From Brachypterus glaber (lineage: Eukaryota; Arthropoda; Insecta; Coleoptera; Kateretidae): 64,000 bases of DNA. This document shows positions 10,801 through 18,655 of the stretch, piece after piece (the stretch's first letter is position 1; every line of letters begins with the position of its first letter). The notes under the pieces are model-generated. The model ran no database searches. It was not told where the DNA came from and was given only the letters and a program-made list of their open reading frames with translations. Position numbers and translations under genes: made by a program. The stretch spans positions 10,022,847-10,086,846 of the forward strand of contig OY294046.1 of the NCBI GenBank assembly GCA_958510825.1, written 5' to 3'.

Positions 10801-10943
10801 CTGAAAAAAATGATGATAATAAAGAAAAGTCGGAAAAACAGAAAGATATTAAAGAAGTCGATGCCAAAAAAATAGAAGATGAAACAATTAACATAATTGA
10901 TGACAAAAAAATAGAGGATGAAACAATTCACATAATTGATTAA
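4749..10943 (+). CDS. Daxx: Daxx-like protein (histone H3.3 chaperone / SUMO-binding scaffold)
   Basis: Exons 4749-4802, 6380-7056, 8312-8746 and 10367-10943 join in frame to 580 residues. The N-terminus carries a SUMO-interacting motif (VVILSSDEED, residues 4-13), and a second SIM-like run VVTISIDED lies at about 40-48. A helical segment at about 110-200 fits the DAXX helical-bundle domain. The histone-binding core begins near KKLEHFMTQLKRKI, continues through DSSYLKLSRYYQRYSDVYKK, and ends near LAEGKKKIQKICDE. A long lysine/glutamate-rich low-complexity tail follows and ends in two SIM-like repeats. Family knowledge: DAXX acts in the nucleus with ATRX to load H3.3 and binds SUMOylated partners. 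Order of parts and exon phases agree; the tail is shorter and more basic than in vertebrates. The start is the first ATG and places the SIM at the extreme N-terminus as in other DAXX proteins. Identification is from motif order, not alignment. Confidence 0.85.
5265..5457. mobile_element. MITE, ATGAAGCTGAAGTTTGCAA family, copy 1
   Basis: Ends ATGAAGCTGAAGTTTGCAA and TTGCAAACTTCAGCTTCAT are inverted. The core has a second inverted repeat around GAAAACAAGACGCTTGCGGC. Full copies occur at 18713-18941 and 50656-50881; core-only copies occur near 35148 and 61423. It lies in Daxx intron 1. Confidence 0.82.
5776..6140. repeat. Direct duplication in Daxx intron 1
   Basis: The block starting ACGAGCATTCGTTATTCTTT at 5777 recurs from 6019 with the same order of motifs (GAATTTCTATTAAAAAA, ATGTTCACCCGA). 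The second copy carries about 25 extra bases (CTTTCTAGGTCCAAGG). Confidence 0.6.
6380..7056 (+). CDS. Daxx: Daxx coding exon 2 (helical bundle, start of histone-binding domain)
   Basis: Acceptor TCCTTTCAG before 6380; donor AG|GTAACT after 7056 (phase 2). The frame is open upstream to 6239, but that part reads like intron and follows no splice site. It encodes RIKPSPVNES to DSSYLKLS plus two bases. Confidence 0.85.
7192..8055. mobile_element. Non-autonomous element rich in AACGTTA motifs
   Basis: Ends CCCTGGTAGAAA and TTTCTACTAGGG are inverted. Both flanks inside are packed with TCTAACGTTA, AAAACGTTATAAA and close variants in both orientations, so the arms can pair in many registers. No protein. 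It occupies most of Daxx intron 2 (7057-8311). Confidence 0.65.
8312..8746 (+). CDS. Daxx: Daxx coding exon 3 (histone-binding core)
   Basis: Acceptor CTGTTTAG before 8312; donor GA|GTAAGT after 8746. The frame continues from exon 2 through YYQRYSDVYKKYCDLL and LGLSEGQIKVESRKCFENLG to KKKIQKICDE. The matching human segment has the same spacing of helices. Confidence 0.87.
8801..9150 (+). repeat. Dispersed repeat, GGTAAAGTAAGATATTGCCC family, copy 1
   Basis: It contains an internal hairpin (GATATTGCCCATGAGAAAA against CGAGAGGGCAATATC) and the line GACAAGTGACAGTTGAGTGG. An inverted copy lies at 56538-56880, and the start of another is at the right edge (63976-64000). Confidence 0.8.
9439..9673. 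mobile_element. Nested MITE with TAGGAGCGCCTAAAT ends
   Basis: Left TAGGAGCGCCTAAATCGTGA and right TCACCATTTAGGCGCTCCTA are inverted with one or two mismatches. TA at both ends suggests a TA target. The interior holds the AACGTTAACGTAAACC motif also seen near 29300 and 36780-37110. Confidence 0.7.
9772..10019 (-). CDS. Transposon exon: FAR1/ZSWIM-like DNA-binding N-terminal domain
   Basis: Open from ATG at 10019 to donor TT|GTAAGT at 9771. The 82 residues read as a charged helix (FATFEELEEKVKEYETTKF) followed by LKYYFIEYACSKSGKRFKS. This has the pattern of the C2-type region of FAR1 and metazoan ZSWIM/MULE proteins, where a YxxIxYxC-H/S-GKRFK line is typical. The following exons, zinc-binding residues and transposase are missing, so it is a broken remnant or a domesticated fragment. 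It lies antisense within Daxx intron 3. Confidence 0.5.
10290..10350 (+). CDS. Daxx: Possible alternative last exon of Daxx
   Basis: A second acceptor (TTTTTATTTTAG) 77 bp before the exon-4 acceptor would splice to exon 3 in the same phase. It encodes FLEKEALLNTKEEPKPDQN and then stop TAA at 10348-10350. The peptide resembles the true exon-4 start FVDKQETLQIKEEPKEKR, as if the exon head had been duplicated. Use of this site would give a Daxx without the K/E tail and C-terminal SIMs. No transcript evidence is available here. Confidence 0.3.
10367..10943 (+). CDS. Daxx: Daxx coding exon 4 (Lys/Glu-rich tail with C-terminal SIMs)
   Basis: Acceptor TTTTTCAG before 10367; stop TAA at 10941-10943. 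It opens FVDKQETLQIKEEPKEKR, then long K/E repeats (EKKDEKKE types), and closes with two 13-residue units ending INIIDD and IHIID. The low complexity makes shadow frames open on the opposite strand. Confidence 0.82.
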
Positions 10944-10995
10944 ATTTAATCACTAGTACCAAAATCTTTATCCAAATTAATCGGATTTCTACAAA

Positions 10996-11001
10996 AATAA
11001 A
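10996..11001 (+). terminator. Polyadenylation signal AATAAA for Daxx
   Basis: The hexamer lies 53 bp past the Daxx stop codon, with T/G-rich sequence following. Position fits a short 3' UTR. Confidence 0.5.
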
Positions 11002-11058
11002 AAAATTGTAAACATGCAAAAACGTTGGTCTGGCCCCTTCAGTTAACTTACGGGCCTT

Positions 11059-11172
11059 AGTTATTAGAAGAGTATCTGCACTTGGTTTGATGTTTTTCAG
11101 CAGGAATTCTAGTTATTAGCAGAGTACCTGCAATTGGCTTGACGTTTTTCAGCAGGAACTCTAGTTATTAGT
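11059..11172 (+). repeat. 52-bp tandem repeat, two copies plus partial third
   Basis: AGTTATTAG begins each unit at 11059, 11111 and 11163. The unit includes GACGTTTTTCAGCAGGA. Units differ at a few positions. It lies just downstream of the Daxx poly(A) signal. Confidence 0.75.
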
Positions 11173-12269
11173 GTATCCTTAATCTAATATACAAACTTTA
11201 GACTCTATGATTTTTAAGTAATTACATTGCAACATGGAACACGTTGTTAATCCATGGATTACTTCTCTGGATCCAGAGTTTCTAGGTAAAATTCAAAATT
11301 CATTATTTTGAAATTATTTTATACTTTTACCCGACCAATTGTTTTTTATCAAAATTGTGATAGTAGAAACAGCCCAGACATCACATGATAACTATTAGAT
11401 ATCCAGGGAATATAAAAAAATATTCATAATCAATATCACACAGGGAAAAAATACTAGGTATCTCTTTTTACACTGAGTGTCACGTATAACACGTATATTG
11501 TTTATGCACAGGTACACAAAATAGTACACACATTGGTGTTCTGTGAGTACACATTCCGCGCGAAAATGTATCATCGCCGATGATTCATCGGCAAGATCAC
11601 GCAAGAACAGGGCTGTAAGATTTTTTTTTAATGTCAACAGTTTTTTACTGATTACAATATTACTTAAATGTGCATAGTTTCGTCAATTTTTGTGTGAAAA
11701 AGGGAATTATGGGCTTTTTTGTTGAAATAAAAATACATCTGCCAAGCTTAGGAAATAAACATAAATTTATTAAATTCCGTTACGTAACATTTACCTAGAC
11801 CTCCCCCTCCCTCCTGTCACAAACTGTAACAATTTCTCTGACCCCCCCCCCAGGCGCGTTACGTAATATCGACACTCCCATACAACAAGGATGTAACTCA
11901 AGTTAGACCTATTTTGAGTTATACTCATAGGTAAACGCCTATAAAAAAGACACACATGGTGGTACTACTGAGATTTCTCCACAGGCCATTTTAACCAAAA
12001 GTTTACCTAAAAACACTAAAGTAAGAAATTCTAATTTTGAATATTATCAGAAACAAACAATAAATAAACAATGTTTACTTATAGAGTTAAATAGAGACTG
12101 TTATAAGCTTTCAAATGATATATCACATGGCTTCTTTTTCCACTTCAATCATTTCCCCACCCTTAAATAAGAAAAAAAAATATTTTAGAAATTTAGCTGT
12201 CGTGAAAAATGACAATATATGAGTTACGGCTTTGTTGCTTGGGGGTATCGATATATGGACAGCCCCTAT

Positions 12270-12560
12270 CTCGTGGATATCTATCATGTATTTTTTGAAC
12301 CTCCCCAAAGTATAACCACTAGATATCCATAAGAGATCCATCATGGATATCCGGGATATCCATGATGGATCTCTAATGGATATCCATTGGAAATACTTTA
12401 GGGAGGTTAAAAAAATAGATGTCCACTGGATATCTCGTGGATATCTTGCCAGGATCTTGATATGGCCGGACTTTTGGATGTCCATGGGACATCTAATGGC
12501 AATCCAGGCTATCCACTGATATACTCTATATCCAGAAAGTATATCCACTAGATATCTACT
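12270..12560. repeat. GGATATCC/GATATCCA palindromic repeat cluster
   Basis: A near-perfect palindrome of about 125 bp is centred near 12352 (CATGGATATCCGGGATATCC). Its outer arms are TTGAACCTCCCCAAAGTA and TACTTTAGGGAGGTTAA. More GATATC units follow to 12560. Low-complexity frames rich in DI/W/S are a by-product. Confidence 0.7.
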
Positions 12561-13009
12561 AGTTATTATGTGCTATCTGGGAGCTTTTAGATAGTTAATG
12601 TTTAACAGTGTAACATGTAAAATAAAATCCTTACTTGAGCTTGAAAAACAGTTTTTAGATCATATTTTTGCTTCTTTCAAGTTTTTGAACAAAAAGGTGC
12701 AATTTTCTTCTTTTTGGTCCAACTTTTTTTTTGTATTTTGTTATGTCTATATAAAACCTGATTTTTTGGACTGCTGTGTACTAAGTTTAATTGGTCTCAA
12801 GGGGCCATCCATAAATTATATAATGCACTTAGCGTAGGAAAGGGGGCGCTGCTTAGCGCTAAAATAATTTTTGAATGGTCCATTAAAATATTTATATTGT
12901 AAAGACTTTATTTGTATAGCTGTTGCTAATAATACAGGCGTCTGCGACACTCGTGTCCTTTCGCTTGTGCGCTATGTTTTTTTTACGGTGCACAAGCACT
13001 TAAGCGAGA

Positions 13010-15612
13010 TACCGTAATTTCACACAACAATAGTCCAGAATCACACAATTATAGTCCAGCTTCACACCTATATTCTATGAGCAGCGTATTAAAAAAAACT
13101 TTGAAAATGTATTGCTGTATATCCCATATACAACAACTTTGATAAGAAATTGTAAACATTTAAAGAAAATTACCCCCCGCCCCCTGGGGGCCTTGGACTA
13201 TAGTTGTGTGACTGGACTATACTGCTCTACTACCCTAAAAAGCAGTAACTCCATATTTAATAAAACTGAGATAATGGCAAACAGTAAATCGTCTTAGCCA
13301 CTCCCTTGTGTTATAGCTAGAATCGAGAAAGTGTGTGTATAACTTTAGGTTTAAAGTACCTTTATTATAACACAAGTACACAATCATTAATTATTTATTT
13401 AAATAAACAAATGGCACTTACTTCTTTTTAGTTTAGTATCTTGTAGTCAAAATTTTTAGGAATGCTAAACGAAAAAGCAGTATGTGACAAGATAAAGAGA
13501 AAACAACCCACAAATAAAAAAATATATATTTAAATTTCCTTTTAAAAATAAATTTTACTTTCCCCAAGGAAGTCTAAAGTTATGATAGTAAAAAAATTGA
13601 AAAATTTGTATTGCTTTTTTCACGTTTGTCGACGTTTTATATCCAAAAAAGATGATTTCCGTAAAAAAAATATCTGTGTCTCGGTCTGTCTGTCGATCTG
13701 TCTGTCCAAAAATTTGTGACCACGATAACTCGATAACGCTTTGAGCTAAAGATTTCAAATTGGGACCATAGGCTGATTATCCAAAGTTCTGGGTTGGGAT
13801 TGTTTTTGATAAAATTCGGTGTGGGGTAAGGGACTAAAACAGGGTAAAAACAAATTTTTTCAAAAACCTTTATTTTTTATTTTTATTTTAGTTTTTCGAA
13901 AAAGAAACTTTTTTCGAAAAAGAAACATTTTTAATTGAAATAAAAATTTCAAAAATTTTTTTCTAAAAAAATGTTTTTCATTTTTTTGTTTTCCAAAATA
14001 ATTGTTTTAATGAACAAAGACTTACAGGGTAAACTATTATTTTGTTGGCAGCATTTTTTTTGGCTATTTCCGTAAAACCTAGCGCCATACAAAAAGAAAC
14101 TAATTTTATTAATGCTTTACATTCTTCTAATTTTATTTTAATATATTATGTAATAAAAAACTGTCTGTCTGATATGCCACTAATATTTTCTTTCATAATA
14201 ACAAACTTATTTGGAGTTACTGCTTTTTAGCTTAGTAACAGTCCCTTATTTTAGAGATACTGTAATTTTCATAAGTCTTTAACTGCATAAATAAAACTAT
14301 CTACTCAAATTTGATTGGTTCAATACACGGTGTATTTGAAATAGGGTCGGAAATTTTAACTGATGATTCTACATCATAAAATATGACAAAAAGTTCCTAT
14401 AAACATATGTCTAAAAATGCGTCATAAGGGAGCTACGCCCCTTTGAAAGTGGCTAAAAAAATCGGTTTTTATTTAATAACTCAGGAACCCTTCGAGATAT
14501 ATCAACGAGGTTTTGCACGTCAACTAATCCTACCAAGGCCCGTTTTTATGTGTTATTTTTATGTACTTATTTCAACCAGGGGTGTGCGAAACGGGGAGGG
14601 CTTATCAGTTTTTTGTCTCAAACTTTTTTATGTGTAACTTTTTTGCAATTTTATTTTTGAAATATGATTCCTCAGGTCAAAATACATAAAAAAGGTACTC
14701 CTGTTGTAATACTGTAGGATTAACCGTTTTCGAGAAAAATTAATTTGAAGGTGAAATTCTACGGTTTGAGGACGAAAAATTAAATACTAAAATGTTGAAA
14801 ACCAAAATTTTAATGATGCAATGTTATTCTACATCAAAAACTAAGAAAAAAACCTCATATACAGGTACTTCCAAAAATCAATCCTAATGGAGCTATGGTC
14901 TCCTAAATATGCACCATTTTTAAAGCGCTATGGTAGCTTTAAAATCGTTTTTTCGACCTACATGTATGGAAACTTTTTTTCTTAGTTTTTGATGTAGAAT
15001 AACATTGCATCATTAAAATTTTGGTTTTCAACATTTTAGTATTTAATTTTTCGTTCTCGAACCGTGGAATTTCACCTTCAAATGAATTTTTCTCGAAAAC
15101 GGTTAATCATACAGTATTACAACAAGAGTACCTTTTTTATGGATTTTGACCTGAGGAATCATATTTCAAAAATAAAATTGCAAAAAAGTTACACAGAAAA
15201 AAGTTTGGGACAAAAAACTGATAAGCCCCCCCCGTTTCGCACACCCCTGGTTAAATAAGTACATGAAAATAACACATAAAAACGGGCCTTGGTAGGATTA
15301 GTTGACGTGCAAAACCTCGTTGATAGATCTCAAAGGGTTCCTGAGTTATTAAATAAAAACCGATTTTTTTAGCCACTTTCAAAGGGGCGTAGCTCCCTTA
15401 TGACGCATTTTTAGACATATGTTTATAGGAACTTTTTGTCATATTTTATGATGTAGAATCATCAGTTAAAATTTCCGACCCTATTTCAAATACACCGTGT
15501 ATAAAGCCCATGGAAATGCACAACTAAGTGTAAGGTTAATTAAAAATCCTCAAAAATTGGAGTTACCGCTTTTTAGATTAGTCGGGCAGTATACTTGTGT
15601 GAAATTACGGTA
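13010..15612. mobile_element. Putative 2.6-kb TIR element interrupted by a fold-back
   Basis: TACCGTAATTTCACACAA at 13010 is inverted exactly at 15595-15612. Inside, GGAGTTACTGCTTTTTAGCT (14214) recurs at about 15559, and its inverse is near 13240. The fold-back 14325-15500 lies within. No transposase frame is visible. The limits rest mainly on the 18-bp match. Confidence 0.4.
14325..15500. mobile_element. Fold-back element A (ACACGGTGTATTTGAA ends)
   Basis: Two arms of about 525 bp face each other around a loop of about 125 bp near 14850-14975. The ends ACACGGTGTATTTGAA and TTCAAATACACCGTGT are flanked by AT/TA. Diagnostic interior lines are GGTGTGCGAAACGGGGAGG and CTCGAAAACGGTTAATC. Relatives occur at 1-640, 24985-25440, 37425-38045 and 51010-52440. 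Confidence 0.85.
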
Positions 15613-16200
15613 CGCCAAGTGACGCACATGCCTATATTGTTTGTGAATACTGTATATTATTTTAGCATAGTATAGTTTATTTATAAATTCAAATTACATA
15701 TTTTCTTGTATTTTTGCGAAATATTTATGCATATTAAGTTTTCCCTTAAAAAGGATAAAATAAAAAAAATATTTTGTATTTGGTTTTTAATTTTACAAAA
15801 TTTCCCAAGCTGTAGTCATTTTTTTCGCGGAAATCAGATTTTGTTAAAAAACGTCGAGAAACTAACATAAAATTGTTTCACTTGACAACAACAAAAAAAT
15901 TTTCCTAGTGCAAGATTTTTCCTTTTATCTGCTGTAAGTAGATTTATTTAAAATAAACTGTTGCCAATACCAATGGTACACTGAAAAAAAAATAAAAAAA
16001 AATAGCTTTACCCCTGACCCTGAAATTTTGCTGACTAGAAAAAGCTCTGAAAAATTCCCTTTCCAAATTTTCCCAAGAAAACAATTTACTGACCAGTTTC
16101 CCTTTACCCCTCAATTTGTCCAACATACATTTTATGAAATTGCCACTCAATTTTCCCACTGGACTTGAGCACTTGGGGGTGCTTAGAGCTTATTTTGCCA

Positions 16201-16266
16201 GGGGGTGCTCAAAATCATGCCAGGGGGTGCTCAAAATCATGCCAGGGGGTGCTGAGCTTCAGCACT
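16201..16266. repeat. 22-bp tandem repeat, three copies
   Basis: Units of GGGGGTGCTCAAAATCATGC plus CA start at 16201, 16223 and 16245. The last one is diverged. Confidence 0.75.
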
Positions 16267-16702
16267 TTTTTACAAGGTGCCTATAAATCTATGACACCCA
16301 GGGTAAAAAAATAAAATTTCCATTATTGTAAAAACGCGGCGCAGTGTTTTTTTACAGCGCGCCAAACAACTTTTTTTTTTGCTGAGCATAAATCTGCACT
16401 GGTTACATGCAAAAGAATTCTTCCCCTAGTTAAATAAAAAATTAAAACTAATGAAAACGGAAAAATTTTATAAAAAATATATTTTTCAAAAAAAGTTTAC
16501 CCTATTTGAACCAAAACCAATTTCAGCTGGAAAATTTGGATGGGAAACTTTTAAAAATTCCAAGTCTTTAACATAAAGTGTTTTCAAGTTATTGTCACAA
16601 ATTTCCTTGTCAGAATTTTTTTTGTGGAAGGTAAAAGATAAGAAAAGAACACTTTTTTATTAATTTAAGACTTTCTTTGAAAAAGTTTAAAAACAATGTA
16701 GT

Positions 16703-16914
16703 CAGGGCCAGATATAGGTATAGGCATTTTTGTTTGGGGGGGTGTTATTGGCAAAAATGCTGAATAAGAATAAAAAAATACCAAATAGGAAAATATTGAC
16801 TAGAAACAAATTTACTGAATGAATCAAAGATTTGCCGAATGGGAAAGTTTCGTCAGGACGGAAACCAAAACTTGGCGCCATCCCCCCCCCAATGCCCCCC
16901 TTATGTCTGGCCCT
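16703..16914. mobile_element. Small MITE with AGGGCCAGAYATA ends
   Basis: CAGGGCCAGATATAGG on the left is inverted as TTATGTCTGGCCCTAA on the right, with G-run and C-run tracts next to each end. It lies 33 bp beyond the Xrcc2 stop. Confidence 0.65.
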
Positions 16915-16947
16915 AAATGTAGTATTATAATAAGTTTAACATTAATT

Positions 16948-17694
16948 TTATAAATAAATCAAGATGCCATTTTCAAATGAAAATTCAACATTAATATTTT
17001 CATTGTTTTCATAATCCATAACATTTATCTGTGAATTTAAAACTTCAATTCTAAAATTTACCTTTGTAGAAAATCTTTTATTTTTATCAATGGTATTTGT
17101 TCTATTAAAAATTAATGCAACATTCAAATTTTTCAATATACTACACAAAGTATCGAAAATCTGAATTGAATATGAAAATAAACTAAGATTTGTACTAGAA
17201 CTTAAATTTTGTTTCTGAATCCAATAATATGGAGAAATATTATCAATAATAACAACCCCAACATTATCATGTTTTTGTAAGATCCTTGGAATATTATGTA
17301 TCGTCATTTCAAACTCGTCAAAATTAAAACAATTGAAAATAATTAAGTTCTCTAAAGCACGCTCTATAATGTTTTTTACATTTCCGTTTTTATCTTGTTT
17401 TTTAACAATGTTATTTAGAGTTTTTAAAATTTGAAAAAGAGTTATTTGATAGTCTGTGTTTATAAAAATAACTCGGCTGTTACTGAACTCTTCATTTAAC
17501 TCGTTTGGTAAAATAAACCTAGCTAATAAATCTATAAGAAGTTCAGATTTTGAAATTTCTTTTTCTCCAATAATTTCAACCACACTGTCTGAGGTAAGTC
17601 CATTTTTAAACAATATTTTATTAAGAAGTGCTGTGCTTTCCTTTTGTTTGATTCTTGAAAAAAGTTGAACACCGGATTCCACTTTAGTCGACAT
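16948..17694 (-). CDS. Xrcc2: Xrcc2-like RAD51 paralog (homologous recombination)
   Basis: A single exon of 248 residues beginning MSTKVESGVQLFSRI. The frame is open to 17700, but codons above 17694 contain no ATG, so 17694 is taken as the start. N-terminal ESGxxLFSR, then a P-loop-like GEKEISKSE (residues 43-51), RFILP (59-63), VIFINTDY (75-82), Walker-B-like VVIID (147-151) and YYWI (156-159) follow the order of XRCC2. In the family, XRCC2 joins RAD51D in the BCDX2 complex and helps load RAD51 on broken or stalled DNA. The protein is somewhat shorter than the roughly 280-residue vertebrate form at the C-terminus. The P-loop lacks the usual glycine before lysine. It is head-to-head with Gapvd1, with no introns and AT-rich codons. 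It could be another RecA-family paralog, but ESG and YYWI favour Xrcc2. Confidence 0.82.
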   Translation of the reverse strand: MSTKVESGVQLFSRIKQKESTALLNKILFKNGLTSDSVVEIIGEKEISKSELLIDLLARFILPNELNEEFSNSRVIFINTDYQITLFQILKTLNNIVKKQDKNGNVKNIIERALENLIIFNCFNFDEFEMTIHNIPRILQKHDNVGVVIIDNISPYYWIQKQNLSSSTNLSLFSYSIQIFDTLCSILKNLNVALIFNRTNTIDKNKRFSTKVNFRIEVLNSQINVMDYENNENINVEFSFENGILIYL

Positions 17695-17710
17695 TCTCAC
17701 ATTTCGTCAT
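17684..17710 (-). promoter_or_regulatory. Upstream ORF overlapping the Xrcc2 start codon
   Basis: ATG at 17710 opens an 8-codon frame (MTKCENVD) that stops at 17684, overlapping the Xrcc2 ATG in a different frame. If the transcript includes it, translation of Xrcc2 would depend on leaky scanning or re-initiation. The transcript start is unknown. Confidence 0.3.
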
Positions 17711-18538
17711 TATTTGCTTCCGGAAACTATTATTTATTAATTAATATATGACTAATACTTGGTTTCTATTTAATACTTTCAAAATTTTTAATTAAATGTA
17801 GAATAGAATTTTAATTGTTTTTATGGTTGACTATGATTTATTGTTAGGCTAGTTGACTTTAGCTGGTAGGCAACCGGTAACTTATACCAACTCTCGTCGA
17901 AATCCGGTTATTTAAAAAAAAACTAACCTCATTAAATACATTTTAAATATGATTTGATTGATTTGTCCACATATTAAAATAAATGAATAAACAGTCGGGT
18001 GTTTTGCATTAAAAATAATATTTGATTAACACTTTAATATTGTTTGTGACCTTACAATTCACATCTGGTAACCAGATTCTGGTTGATCTGTCAAATGTCA
18101 ACTACCCATGATAACTGTTACTAAAAAACAAAAGAAAAAGTGCTGGAAAATGTTATAATTTTCTCGTTATTTTAAGAAAAAATAAGTTTTAAAAAGCTTT
18201 AAATGTTTATACGGTTTTTCTTCATAAGGTAAAGTATAAATTTTTAATAATCTAGCATTCGAACGCATTTAAAATAAGAGTTTTTGAATGTCAATTATGA
18301 ATTATTCAATTGTTCTTATAACAATTAATAATTATTGCAACTGTAGTTTTAAGATGAATAACTGTTAATTTTCATAGGATTCTGTGATTATAAAGCTTTA
18401 TAAGGTAATGCTATTTTACCAATATCTCCAATAAGAGTGGGTGAAAATATTGAAATTTAATATGTTCTCAATATTTTGTTTATTTAATAAACACAAATGA
18501 CCTAGATAAATGCTCTTTTTCAGTTTTTCTAATACAAA
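17711..18538. promoter_or_regulatory. Divergent promoter region between Xrcc2 and Gapvd1, with likely Gapvd1 5' UTR intron
   Basis: About 840 bp of unique AT-rich sequence separates the two start codons. A donor AAG|GTAAAG at 18229 and an acceptor CTTTTTCAG ending 18523 suggest a non-coding first exon of Gapvd1 ending at 18228, then a 295-bp intron. The second exon would start 15 bp before the ATG. No core promoter motif is clear. Confidence 0.45.
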
Positions 18539-18655
18539 ATGAAGAGTGATGATAAGGAGAATGAAATTGATGTTTTTGAGTTGATTTGGAAGTTGCGACA
18601 AGAAAAGTTGTTTATAAAAAATGAACGTAATAGTATTAATGAGCTGAATGATTTG
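18539..18655 (+). CDS. Gapvd1: Gapvd1 coding exon 1
   Basis: ATG at 18539, 39 codons, donor TTG|GTAAGT. It encodes MKSDDKENEIDVFELIWKL.., matching the family's N-terminal LxxxLKQERLY-type helix (KLRQEKLFIKNE). Confidence 0.87.

Larger units (their letters stand above)
10944..16947. other. Intergenic region between Daxx and Xrcc2, repeats only
   Basis: No convincing exon on either strand. It holds a 52-bp tandem repeat, a GGATATCC palindrome cluster, a putative 2.6-kb TIR element with a nested fold-back, a 22-bp tandem repeat and a small MITE, all listed separately. The rest is AT-rich and featureless. Open frames here (for example 12123-12548 minus) are made by repeats. Confidence 0.6.

Noticed and set aside
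10523..10906. Ser/Phe-rich minus frames opposite Daxx exon 4
   Set aside because: Low-complexity complement of the Lys/Glu-rich Daxx tail.
12123..12548. 141-residue minus-strand frame rich in W, I, S and D
   Set aside because: It is produced by the repeated GATATCCA words of the palindrome cluster, not by a gene.
13670..13720. GTCTGTCTGTCGATCTGTCTGTCC microsatellite-like run as a regulatory site
   Set aside because: Short, imperfect simple repeat in intergenic DNA; nothing ties it to a gene.
15064..15258. Plus frames at 14443, 15064, 24983 and 51821 with similar peptides
   Set aside because: They are translations of fold-back A arms; similarity is due to the repeat, and no start or domain supports coding.
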